A DNA stretch of 64,000 nt from Bacillus cereus group sp. RP43. Lineage in GTDB: Bacteria > Bacillota > Bacilli > Bacillales > Bacillaceae_G. The notes under the pieces were generated by a model. It saw only the letters and a list, made by a program, of their open reading frames with translations. It ran no database searches and was not told the DNA's origin. Within the stretch, counting starts at the first letter, position 1. Each line of letters begins with the position of its first letter. The position numbers and the translations under genes were made by a program. Below are positions 1 through 7,971 of this stretch, piece by piece. The stretch covers positions 248,001-312,000 of the forward strand of contig NZ_JARVHQ010000002.1 in the NCBI RefSeq assembly GCF_040459645.1, in the 5' to 3' direction.

Positions 1-370
1 CATCTTCACCAAATAGATCCACTAGTTTATCTTTTGCTTGTTTTTTTACATCTTGATCTATATACATCATTACTTGCATTAAAGCTATACCTAAAGCTCC
101 TAAATCATCTGCATAACCAACAATTGGTGTAAAATCTGGTATTAAATCAAAAGGTAAAATGAAATAACCTAAAGCTCCAATAATGATTCCTTTAGTTTTC
201 ATTGGAACGGTATCTTTTTGAAGAACATAATACAATAATAAAACTGTATATATAGCTTGAGTTCCAGCCTTCTTAGCGTATTTCTTTACTTTATCCCAAA
301 ACTTATTATCCGAATAATGTTTACCTGAACTTTCTAATTCTTTCTCTAGATCCTTAGATGAAGTCGACAT
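1..370 (-). CDS. DUF1232 (YkvA-like) small membrane protein, C-terminus cut by window edge
   Basis: Reading leftward from an ATG at 370 gives at least 123 residues with no stop before the window edge. The segment GYFILPFDLIPDF followed by VGYADDLGALG is the hallmark of the DUF1232/YkvA family: a hydrophobic helix with a PxDLIPD turn and an acidic DD pair. AAAGGGG lies just upstream of the ATG and supports the start. The biochemical role of the family is unknown. The N-terminal 60 residues are charged and probably cytoplasmic, followed by one or two membrane segments. Family assignment is fairly sure; the 3' end is not visible. Confidence 0.8.
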   Translation of the reverse strand, partial: MSTSSKDLEKELESSGKHYSDNKFWDKVKKYAKKAGTQAIYTVLLLYYVLQKDTVPMKTKGIIIGALGYFILPFDLIPDFTPIVGYADDLGALGIALMQVMMYIDQDVKKQAKDKLVDLFGED

Positions 371-1584
371 AAAAAATATCCCCTTTCTCGTATATAAGAA
401 TAATAATATCAGGTTATTAAATAAAAAGTATAATAAATAACTAAAAATATCCATAAAACTTATTCTAATCGTCGTCCCTTTATCCTCTAACCAAGTAAGT
501 AGTAATCCCCTTATTTATTCCTCTATCTTAGTAGGTAATTCTCCCAGATGTTATACAATCTCATATTTTTTAGCTTTTCTTCGTAATTAGCCTTGACTGA
601 AGGTTTTGAGGGTTTTTATCATGTGGGAACGATTATGGAACACGGCTGGAAGGCAGATTTATCCCCTACTTTGAAAGACTACAAAAAAGTAATCAGTCAA
701 AATAGATGGATAAGCGTCTTTGTTTTCGCCATGCGGTCACTTATAAGGTATCCGTATGTATAGACCCTGTTCACTCAGCGATCTTCACCGCATACATCCT
801 TTTTCTATGGCTTGTCCTTGTAATATCGTCCCTACACGACAAACTGAATGTACTCCCTAGCACCGTAATGCTAACGATAACCACCCGAACCTTTTAGAGA
901 ATCGTCCCTGGGCAAGTTCTCGCCCTCCCTCACCAGAAGAACAGGATTCCAATGAGGGGTGCTGTTTTTGTAGGCGTGTACTCTGTACCCCCTGCACGAC
1001 CAACAGCTAGCCACGCCGTAACACGTTCCCGCTAAATGTATGGCAGCACGGAATTACGGCTTATCAGTTTTTATTAACGTGGTATCAGGGGTCACCATAC
1101 ATGTCCATCAAGCTAATAATTTGAAGTATTCCTTAAGGTTCTGATGAGATGTGGATTCAGTGTTAAAGGTGAAGACAACGGTTTTTCCAATGCACGTAGA
1201 TATGATTTAGAAGAATTTGTTCTCACCCTAAGCTATGCAATTAGTATGAGGAGAGCTTCTTCTGTTTTAGAGGGCTATTCTACAATGTAAGTGCCGCATG
1301 ACTTCTGCATAACGATCTTCCATTATCGGGCGCATTTCTTAAAAAAGAATTGCATCTTTATTAAGAATCGAAAACCATGAGTGATTTCAATAGTAGCTGT
1401 CTCCATGGGAGGAAAGACCTCGATAACAATGTGTGAAACGAAGACATCAATGTTGTAGTCAGTATATTTAGGTAAAAACAAGTCTAAAGTTCCCTTTTTC
1501 TAGGAATCTCGAGCATTCAACCTACTGATAAAGGGAAACCTAAAGGGCATACTAAGATTATATTTAAAATGGGAGGTTATAAAT
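371..1584. other. gene-poor stretch with relics
   Basis: About 1.2 kb without a convincing intact gene. Positions roughly 640-1090 are richer in G+C than their surroundings. On the minus strand near 950-1060 they give a short run, VTAWLAVGRAGGTEYTP, that faintly recalls the tail of IS200/IS605 TnpB proteins; this is weak. An IS231-type terminal repeat sits at 1088-1117. Short open frames here (for example 706-897) have no ribosome site and unnatural composition, so they are not called. Confidence 0.4.
1088..1117 (+). repeat. IS231/MITE-type left terminal repeat, isolated
   Basis: The run GGGGTCACCATACATG at 1088, followed by CCATCAAGCTAAT, matches the 30-bp left ends of the IS231-like element at 26955 and the MITE at 52337. 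No matching right end is visible nearby, so this is a solitary end left by deletion or recombination. Confidence 0.6.
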
Positions 1585-2499
1585 TTGAGTACAATAGAGA
1601 ATGCAATATCTATCTTCGCCTTAGGCGGCTTGAATGAAATCGGAAAAAATATGTATGCAATTGAATATTCAAACGATATTGTGATTATCGACTGTGGCAA
1701 TAAGTTTCCAGATGAAAGTTTATTAGGAATTGATTTGATTATCCCTGATATAGCTTATTTAGTAGAAAATAAAGATAAAGTCAGGGCTTTAATTGTCACA
1801 CATGGACATGAAGATCATATCGGGGGGATCCCGTTCTTCTTAAAAAAATTGAATGTACCCGTTTATGCCACACGCTTCACACTAGGATTAATTGAAATCA
1901 AATTAAAAGAACATAAACTCCTAAGAGAAAGTGAACTTATTGAAATCAACTCAAACTCAAACTTGACAATTGGAGAAATAAGGGTAAGTTTTTTCAAAGT
2001 GACCCATAGCATTCCTGATTGCTTGGGAATAGTCTTTCACACACCAGAGGGGAATATTGTACATACAGGGGACTTCAAGTTCGATTTAACCCCTGCGAAT
2101 AATGAGAATTCGGATATTCATAAAATGGCTGCAATCGGCAAAGAAGGGGTCTTGCTTCTATTATCTGAGAGTACCAATGCAGAGCGTCCTGGTTTGACCC
2201 CATCGGAACAAATAGTAGGTGAACATGTGGAAGCAGCTTTCATGAAAGCCGAACGCAAAGTTATTCTTTCTACCTTTGCTTCAAATATTAGTCGCGTTCA
2301 ACAAGTCGTGAATGCAGCACAAAAAACAAATCGAAAAATTGCGTTACTTGGACGAAGTATGGTTAATGTCATAGCGGTTGCTAAGGTGAAAATGACAATA
2401 AGTAGCCGAGGTATTGAGCCGACTCTACGGAGTATAAACGAGAAGATTCTTAGTCTTCTCCCAGTCACCGAACACAGGGCGTGTAGCCATACTAGTTGA
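1585..2499 (+). pseudogene. ribonuclease J, C-terminally truncated with a foreign tail
   Basis: TTG start at 1585 with GGGAGG ten bases upstream. Residues 1 to about 266 are a clear metallo-beta-lactamase/beta-CASP ribonuclease of the RNase J family: the zinc motif HGHEDH at 73-78, H141 in VTHSIPD, D163 in HTGDFKFD, and a beta-CASP stretch ending at GRSMVNVIAVA. RNase J proteins are normally about 555 residues; this one has 304. After residue 266 (about 2382) the sequence changes abruptly to 38 residues unlike the family, and the rest of the beta-CASP domain and C-terminal dimerisation domain are missing. The zinc ligands remain, but the missing half makes activity unlikely. It would have been an extra RNase J paralogue rather than the chromosomal rnjA/rnjB, since its neighbours are accessory. 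Confidence 0.85.
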
Positions 2500-2640
2500 T
2501 ACGGTGGTTTGGAGAAGGTTGAGAGTAGTCTTGGCCTTGGAATTAGAGGAACTTTGCCATTTGTTTTCTCTCTTTTCTCACATCCCCTTTAATATTTTTA
2601 TAAGCTTGTAAAAGAGCCGTTACTCAATTGTAGCGGTTTC
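2383..2640. other. foreign sequence joined to the RNase J fragment
   Basis: From about 2383 the DNA becomes structured and G+C richer. It supplies the last 38 codons and the stop of the truncated RNase J reading frame. I could not assign it to a family; a fragment of a group II intron or of a transposon end RNA is possible. It fades into AT-rich sequence by about 2570. Confidence 0.35.
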
Positions 2641-2679
2641 TTTTTGTTATAATGAGGTAAAGGTGATGGATGGAATAAA

Positions 2680-2832
2680 ATGGGGTACTTAAAAAAATTA
2701 ATTATTAATGACTATGATAAAGATCCGCAAAAATATTGTCCTGATTGTAACAAACAAATTAGTGATAATGATGCGAGTGAATTTAAAGGTAAATGTAAAG
2801 AGTGTTATGAAAAAGCAGAAGTACATAATTAA
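2680..2832 (+). CDS. 50-residue zinc-ribbon-like small protein
   Basis: ATG at 2680, with AAAGGTGATGG a little upstream. The 50-residue product carries two paired cysteines, YCPDC near residues 19-23 and CKEC near 39-42, spaced like a small zinc ribbon. It is otherwise charged and probably cytoplasmic. A strong terminator begins nine bases after the stop, which supports expression as a single gene. I do not recognise the family. Confidence 0.55.
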   Translation: MGYLKKLIINDYDKDPQKYCPDCNKQISDNDASEFKGKCKECYEKAEVHN

Positions 2833-2840
2833 TAAGTGAG

Positions 2841-2867
2841 AAGCACCCATAATGGGTGCTTTTTTCT
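2841..2867 (+). terminator. rho-independent terminator
   Basis: AAGCACCCAT pairs with ATGGGTGCTT and is followed by a T-run. It lies directly behind the 50-residue zinc-ribbon gene. Confidence 0.8.
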
Positions 2868-2915
2868 TTGTTATATAGAAATTACACATTAAACATATAT
2901 TTATACGAATTGTTA

Positions 2916-3014
2916 CTACACGTTAAGGAATAGTAATAAAACGATGATACTGATGAAACCGTATAAAAACAAAAAGAATCCTAATATGGGTAGTTTTTTA
3001 TGAAATTCGAGCAT
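2916..3014 (-). CDS. 32-residue hydrophobic peptide
   Basis: On the minus strand a perfect CCAAGGAGG ribosome site stands six bases before an ATG at 3014. The frame encodes 32 residues: a short charged start (MLEFHKK) followed by a single hydrophobic stretch that fills the rest. It is probably a one-helix membrane peptide. The ribosome site is the main evidence for a gene; function is unknown. It could be a small membrane regulator or a toxin of the hydrophobic-peptide kind, but no antisense RNA partner was established. Confidence 0.5.
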   Translation of the reverse strand: MLEFHKKLPILGFFLFLYGFISIIVLLLFLNV

Positions 3015-3186
3015 GATAAACCTCCTTGGGCATATAGAAGATTTTAATATATTGTTGGTCTATTTAGAAGAAAAAACATAAATTGGTATATGTGAGAATG
3101 TAATAGACAATTGTTTTAAATAATTATATAAATAGGAAGAATCCAATAATTAAATTCATATATTTACTCTAAGAGGTACAAATTCG

Positions 3187-3378
3187 ATGCGACTTGAAAA
3201 GGATTTGTTAAAACAATGGAAGGCGGATTTACAAGCTGTTCAAGAAGAGAAAAAGCTGAAGAAGAAGGCTAAGAAAAAGAATAAGAAATATAGAATTCCT
3301 GGCAATACAGCTGACTTCATGAATGGCAATAATACTTATCGTAAAGAGAATGGGGTATGGAAGCAAAGAAATAAATGA
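3187..3378 (+). CDS. 63-residue very basic hypothetical protein
   Basis: ATG start preceded by AAGAGG about eight bases upstream. The product has a lysine-rich, probably helical block around residues 20-37 (KKLKKKAKKKNKK), then a polar tail. No domain is recognised. The frame overlaps the start of a second small frame at 3350, suggesting translational coupling. Composition is natural for a small nucleic-acid-binding or phage-type protein, but that is a guess. Confidence 0.5.
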   Translation: MRLEKDLLKQWKADLQAVQEEKKLKKKAKKKNKKYRIPGNTADFMNGNNTYRKENGVWKQRNK

Positions 3379-3493
3379 CGAGAGGATAAATAAATCGATT
3401 AAACCAATAGCAATTATCGTAGGCGCTGCCGTGATCTGGGTGGCGTCTTGTTTATTGTTAAAGAAAGATTTGATAAGTATATATAGTATTTGA
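3350..3493 (+). CDS. 47-residue single-helix membrane protein overlapping its neighbour
   Basis: ATG at 3350 lies inside the last 29 bases of the preceding 63-residue frame, in another frame. The product begins with a charged segment (SKEINDERINKS) followed by one strongly hydrophobic helix (IAIIVGAAVIWVASCLLL) and a short tail ending at the TGA at 3491. AAAGAGA precedes the ATG. The arrangement (soluble basic protein, then overlapping small membrane protein) looks like a coupled pair. Function unknown. Confidence 0.4.
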   Translation: MGYGSKEINDERINKSIKPIAIIVGAAVIWVASCLLLKKDLISIYSI

Positions 3494-3505
3494 AGTGTCG
3501 AATAA

Positions 3506-3703
3506 ACATTTTCTAATGCTAGTATAGAAGTTTCTGTTCCTGAGAAACCATCTAAACCAGCAGAATTCCCAACGGCTGTTACTGATGGTGTTGCTTATAT
3601 TGAAGGATACAACGTTAACTTACGTAAAGGACCTGGGATAAGTTATTCTACAATTCGTCAATTAAACAAACCAGAAGCTTATGTTGTAAAAGCTATACTG
3701 TAA
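3506..3703 (+). pseudogene. fragment of a cell-wall hydrolase SH3b domain
   Basis: The frame ending at TAA 3701-3703 reads through VAYIEGYNVNLRKGPG and SYSTIRQLNKPEAY, a bacterial SH3 (SH3b) wall-binding repeat of the kind found at the C-terminus of Bacillus amidases and endolysins. There is no start codon or catalytic domain upstream; an in-frame stop lies at 3503. It is a leftover of a larger amidase or endolysin gene. Confidence 0.65.
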
Positions 3704-3730
3704 TGAATATGGAGCATAAAATTAATTTCA

Positions 3731-3780
3731 ATCAAACAAAGGAGAGGAGTCTATTCTATGACTCCTCTCCTTTGTTTGAT
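3731..3780. terminator. perfect 21-bp inverted repeat, bidirectional terminator
   Basis: The arm at 3731-3751 is the exact reverse complement of the arm at 3760-3780, with an 8-base loop. It lies between a rightward fragment and the leftward SunI-like gene and probably ends transcription from both sides. Confidence 0.75.
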
Positions 3781-3799
3781 TCAATTTATATGACCTTTT

Positions 3800-4054
3800 T
3801 TAAGCACGAATAGCTTTTAAAATCGACACTTTGTTCGTAGTAAACAGTACATAATTTTGTTTTACCGTTTTGATTAAAATACGGTCTGTTGTCCCATAGG
3901 CTGCTCCAATACGAATTGCACTAGGATCTTCAACGCCAGCATAGGTACCATCTTCAGTAACCTCGATTACATCACGTAAAGGGATTGTAACCTTTACCAA
4001 TTGCCATTTAATTATTAACTCTTCTTGTGTTTTTTTTACCTGAATACCTAGCAT
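3800..4054 (-). CDS. SunI-like bacteriocin immunity protein (bacterial PH domain)
   Basis: The 84-residue product closely resembles SunI (YolF), the sublancin immunity protein of Bacillus subtilis, in length and sequence: [17 protein letters not shown] at the start, [32 protein letters not shown], and YVLFTTNK near the end. SunI is a membrane-associated protein of the bacterial PH-like fold that protects the producer. No sublancin precursor, S-glycosyltransferase or exporter gene lies in the window, so this is an orphan immunity-type gene. Such orphans are common in the B. cereus group and may serve cross-immunity or another role. AAAGG stands about ten bases upstream of the ATG. Confidence 0.75.
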   Translation of the reverse strand: MLGIQVKKTQEELIIKWQLVKVTIPLRDVIEVTEDGTYAGVEDPSAIRIGAAYGTTDRILIKTVKQNYVLFTTNKVSILKAIRA

Positions 4055-4312
4055 AGTACCAAGACCTTTCTATAATAGAATGCTACACTTCTTATCTTAT
4101 TATACAAATTTTTAGAATATTATTCTATATGTTGAAATAGAATTGGTTTCTACGTGTTAGTATCTAATGCCTATCAAACGTATAGGAGGATTTGCTGTCT
4201 TTCTGTTACAAAATATGTTAAGAACAAAAGTTCACATCAAGTTAATATGAATTTGATATGGTTGCAGTATGATGAACGAGAAACATTTAGAGTGGCAGGA
4301 AGGAAATGAATC

Positions 4313-5035
4313 ATGAGACTTAAATTAGTAGGAATCTTCGCTTGTATGATTGTGATGCTAGGTATCATTATACTTAACAGCAACATATCTATTGGTAAAG
4401 GACCTGGAAAGACAAACTATGATAATAGCAAAAACTCCATAAATAAAGAGAAAGTAAGTTCTTTTGCAAGTGTACAGGCTGTAGTGAATAAGGAATATGG
4501 GTTGCCTGAAGACTATAAGCCAGAAGATTTAGTTGTACCAAATGTACCATTCTCATTTAGTGGAACGGTAGAAAAGAGTCACCTTCGTAAAGAGGCAGCT
4601 GACGCACTAGAAAAGTTATTTGATTTAGCAAAGAAAGAAAGAATCCAGTTGAACGCTGTTTCAGGATTTCGTTCTTATGAATATCAAAAAAATCTGTATG
4701 CTAACAATGTTAAAGGGAAGGGACAAGAGCATACGGATCGTTTCTCGGCAAAGCCTGGACATAGTGAACATCAAACAGGGTTAACGATGGATGTTTCTTC
4801 TAAAAGTGCAAACAATGAACTAGAGCTAGCCTTTGCGAATACGAAGGAAGGAAAATGGTTGAAAGATAACGCACATCGTGCAGGGTTTATCATTCGTTAC
4901 CCAAAAGGTAAGGAGAGTATTACAGGGTATGCTTATGAGCCTTGGCATATTCGTTATGTAGGAGATATCGCTGACAATATATATAAAGAAGAACTAACTT
5001 TAGAAGAATATATGAATCAGAAAAAAGAAAAATGA
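4313..5035 (+). CDS. vanY: D-alanyl-D-alanine carboxypeptidase, VanY/M15B family
   Basis: The 240-residue protein has an N-terminal membrane anchor or uncleaved signal (residues 5-22) and then an extracellular M15B peptidase domain. Motifs in order: SGFRSYEYQ (117-125), GHSEHQTGLTMDV with zinc ligands H153 and D160, and EPWHIRYVG with catalytic E209 and zinc ligand H212. All key residues are present. The enzyme should remove the terminal D-Ala from peptidoglycan stem pentapeptides. There are no vanHAX or vanRS genes beside it, so a link to glycopeptide resistance is not supported; wall maturation is more likely. AGGAAGG before the ATG supports the start. Confidence 0.85.
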   Translation: MRLKLVGIFACMIVMLGIIILNSNISIGKGPGKTNYDNSKNSINKEKVSSFASVQAVVNKEYGLPEDYKPEDLVVPNVPFSFSGTVEKSHLRKEAADALEKLFDLAKKERIQLNAVSGFRSYEYQKNLYANNVKGKGQEHTDRFSAKPGHSEHQTGLTMDVSSKSANNELELAFANTKEGKWLKDNAHRAGFIIRYPKGKESITGYAYEPWHIRYVGDIADNIYKEELTLEEYMNQKKEK

Positions 5036-5282
5036 AGAATCAAACTGAATTGTAATAGAACATAGAGGTAATGAGTGCCGACTATAAAAAAAATTAGTAC
5101 AATATAGATAAGAGAACAATTTGTACACATTTGTAAAATAGCGCTTGAAAGATTCACAGTTAATAAGTCTAACACGTATGGGTAAGTATACGTAATTTTA
5201 GAATGAGTTAATACATTGGTAAAGCATACTTTTATCAAGTGGTGTGAAAAGAATTAGGGATTTAGTAAAGAAATTAAAAAGT

Positions 5283-5335
5283 CCCCACATAGGTGTCATT
5301 AACTTGTTTAAGTTATTTTGACACCTATGTGAGGG
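5283..5335. terminator. long hairpin, probable terminator
   Basis: CCCCACATAGGTGTCA at 5283 pairs with TGACACCTATGTGAGGG at 5319, with a loop of about 20 bases. It stands about 250 bp after vanY and is the only strong hairpin before the AT-rich gap. Confidence 0.6.
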
Positions 5336-6200
5336 CTTCTTTGTAGAAAGTTACAATCATTTTGAAAATAAAAATGATTTGAGCATTCAAGTGATATATT
5401 ATATGAATACTAGTATCGAACAACAATGAGAAAACATTTTTTATAGATAGAATAAAGGATACCTTTGACGTAAAAAGGACTTAAGGAAACACTCTCTTTC
5501 GATATCACAACCTATTCAGTTTTTAGAGATTAAAGTTAACTGTTTTGTATTAAAGTTTTCATAACGTGTATTTATATGCTGAGTAAATTCTATAAGCAAT
5601 CATGTAATCAATATAAAAATGTATAGGTGAATGTATCTGAAACTAATAGATATTTATACTGATGAAAGGTGAATGCTGCATTTTGTTGGATGAGCATAAA
5701 AAAATTTTAAAAAGGGGGAAAACAAACACCTAACAACTTCGCACGAAATACCAATTTTACGCAGAATAATACGATTATATAAAAATCAAATACAGTATCT
5801 AGGGATTTCAAGCCCAATTGCATGAATCTTAGTATATTGGTATACACCATATAATTGATATTTTATATAAGAATAATCAAATGCTGAATTACTCATAAAC
5901 AATTTTTATAGTGAATTTCATTTTAATTTATAAGAGCTTTTCTTGTGTTATCTAACTACCTCCTGATTAACCTTGATTAAATTAACCAATTCACATTTTA
6001 TAACGACTTTTAAACTGTGTTCATGTATTCATTTTGTTAGAATGTATATTTGAAAATCGTTTTATTTTATATACATATATAATTTTATCGCCAAATATGA
6101 ATTTATCACTTGGTTATCTATAACTTTTATTAGAATAATTACACTTTCTCATTCAATTTCGAGTGAATTTTAGTATTACATAATTTAATTATGTAAATAA
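5336..6200. other. AT-rich intergenic region, nothing recognised
   Basis: About 860 bp of very AT-rich sequence without a frame that has both a ribosome site and sensible composition. No RNA gene, repeat or element end was recognised. Confidence 0.5.
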
Positions 6201-6242
6201 GTTCGTGTAAAAATTGAATTTAACGCGAACTTGTGTTCGTGT
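6201..6242. promoter_or_regulatory. triple GTTCGTGT motif upstream of the recombinase
   Basis: GTTCGTGT at 6201-6208, its near-inverse ACGCGAAC at 6223-6230, and GTTCGTGT again at 6235-6242 form overlapping inverted repeats just before the recombinase gene. They could be an operator or a recombinase core/arm site. This is inferred from symmetry only. Confidence 0.4.
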
Positions 6243-6277
6243 ATATTTTCTGTTATAGTATATATGAGGTGATTTTT

Positions 6278-7354
6278 ATGGATTACAGCAAGCAACGTCA
6301 AAAATCAGTACATCGTAAGAAATTATACGAGAATTTAAATGAAATGCCCTTTTACATAGAAGAATTTGTGGAGTACAAAGAATTGCATGATGCCTCTCCC
6401 TCCACTCTACTGAATTATGTATATGATTTTAGAGTCTTCTTTAATTGGCTATTATCTGAACAAATTATTGAATTTAAGCCCATTAAAGACATATCCTTCT
6501 CTGATTTGGAGAATTTAAAGAAAAAAGATGTTGAGAACTTTATGAGGTTTTTAAAACTACAACAAAATATGCAGAATTCCTCTGTTAACAGAAAAATTTC
6601 AGCCTTAAAGTCTTTATTTAAGTACCTTACCTCCCTATCAGAGAATGATGATGGAGAATGTTATTTTTATAGAAATGTAATGGCTAAAATTGAAATACAT
6701 AAAGATAAGGAAACATTAAATGCCCGTGCAAAACGTATGAGATCTAAAATATTTCATAATGATGACGATCAAGAGTTTTTGAATTACATTAAGTACGAAC
6801 ATGAAAAATCTTTAACAAAACATCAGTTGTTCTATTTCCTAAGAGATAAAGATCGTGATGTAGCTATCCTTTCCCTTTTTCTTGGTAGTGGTATTCGTGT
6901 AAGTGAATTGGCCGATCTCCGTATGGAAGATATAAACTTAAAAGAAAGGTTAATTGATGTAATCCGAAAAGGAAACAAAGAAGATTCTGTATGGATTACA
7001 CCAATTGCATTAAATGATCTTGAAAAGTATATGGAAATTAGAGTAAATAAATACGCTCCAGGGAAAGAATTACAAAATGTGTTTCTATCGAAGTATAAAC
7101 ATACTGCACAGCCTCTTTCGGTTAGGGCTATCCAAGATATAGTAGAAAAATATACTAAGGCCTATGGCAAAAAAATGTCTCCTCATAAATTAAGACACAC
7201 ATTGGCAAATAAATTATATATGGAAGAAAAAGACTCATTACAAGTCATGCAGCAACTTGGGCATACCAGTCAAGATACAGCTTTGTTATACACTCAACTT
7301 GGGGAAACAACTATTAAAGATAGTTTAGGCAGAATAGGGAAGAATAAAGTATAA
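6278..7354 (+). CDS. tyrosine recombinase, XerS/XerD-like
   Basis: I start the gene at the ATG at 6278 because GAGGTG stands seven bases before it; an in-frame ATG at 6233 has no ribosome site. The 358-residue product has an N-terminal SAM-like core-binding domain (about 20-120) and a C-terminal catalytic domain with R207 (SGIRVSEL), K231 (IRKGNK), H303 and R306 (HKLRH), H329 (LGHTSQD) and nucleophile Y338 (LYTQL). The length and insert-containing layout are closest to the XerS class. It should cut and rejoin DNA at a specific inverted-repeat site, such as an integration or dimer-resolution site. No phage or conjugation genes adjoin it. Confidence 0.85.
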   Translation: MDYSKQRQKSVHRKKLYENLNEMPFYIEEFVEYKELHDASPSTLLNYVYDFRVFFNWLLSEQIIEFKPIKDISFSDLENLKKKDVENFMRFLKLQQNMQNSSVNRKISALKSLFKYLTSLSENDDGECYFYRNVMAKIEIHKDKETLNARAKRMRSKIFHNDDDQEFLNYIKYEHEKSLTKHQLFYFLRDKDRDVAILSLFLGSGIRVSELADLRMEDINLKERLIDVIRKGNKEDSVWITPIALNDLEKYMEIRVNKYAPGKELQNVFLSKYKHTAQPLSVRAIQDIVEKYTKAYGKKMSPHKLRHTLANKLYMEEKDSLQVMQQLGHTSQDTALLYTQLGETTIKDSLGRIGKNKV

Positions 7355-7386
7355 AAGTTTAGCAATTTTATTTTGCTGAACTTTTT
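7355..7386 (+). terminator. terminator of the recombinase gene
   Basis: AAGTTTAGCAA pairs with TTGCTGAACTT around a short T-rich loop, followed by TTTTTC, directly after the stop codon. Confidence 0.7.
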
Positions 7387-7494
7387 CTGGTATTCAAATG
7401 AGGTGTATTATTCGTTTCAATCTTGATTTTATTATGTAAAAAATACATAGTTCGAATTCTACTTTAGTTATTTCTTAAGAACTATGGAATATTG

Positions 7495-7806
7495 GTACTT
7501 ACTATATTGGCTGGAGTTTTGCCAATAGTTCTTCGCTCCTCAAAAACTGCATAACTATGTGAAGATCCATTCGGAAGTATTATAGCAATTAGTATGAGAT
7601 TTGCTGTGAATTTATGTGGTATTACAGGACTATTTTCTCTTAAGGGTACACCATTTCTATTTGTTAGTTTTAGTGGAGGCTCTTTAATAATTAATTTAAT
7701 AGAGGGATATTACTTAATATTTCAATTTTCAATAAAATTAAGTTTGATAATTATAATATATAATTTTCTATATGTAATTCTATTTTTTATAAATTATAAA
7801 GTTTAA
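7495..7806 (+). pseudogene. C-terminal fragment of an FtsW/RodA/SpoVE-type protein
   Basis: A frame with one stop (before LCEDPFG) reads GVLPIVLRSSKTA, then EDPFGSIIAIS, then NLCGITGLFSLKGTP and VSFSGGSLIIN. These are the conserved extracellular loop and C-terminal helices of SEDS-family wall glycosyltransferases (FtsW/SpoVE/RodA), whose usual form is C-D-DPFG ... GVTG-PLTG-PLPF-SYGGSS. The N-terminal two thirds are absent and the tail runs into low-complexity hydrophobic codons. It is a decayed relic, possibly of a plasmid- or phage-borne SEDS gene. Confidence 0.65.
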
Positions 7807-7878
7807 CCCCATTGAGCAATCTATGTTCAAATAATTTCTAATTAGGTTTTTAACTGTATGAATATTAATTTTAATACC

Positions 7879-7910
7879 AAAAAAGGCAGGCATTAATATA
7901 TGCTTGCCTT
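7879..7910 (-). terminator. terminator of the serine hydrolase gene
   Basis: AAGGCAGGCAT pairs, with one mismatch, with ATGCTTGCCTT. The A-run on the left becomes a U-run for the leftward transcript. Confidence 0.65.
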
Positions 7911-7971
7911 CCATTAAAACAACGTGGGGTAAATCATATCCAAGTACTGTCTTCTACGCTCTATTTTTTTA

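Noticed and set aside
706..897. 63-residue rightward frame
   Set aside because: No ribosome site, odd composition, and it lies in a G+C-rich relic block; not a gene.
4313..5035. Vancomycin-resistance cluster
   Set aside because: Only a VanY-type carboxypeptidase is present; no vanHAX, vanRS or vanZ genes are nearby.
6233..6277. Upstream ATG extending the recombinase by 15 residues
   Set aside because: No ribosome site there, whereas GAGGTG sits correctly before the ATG at 6278.
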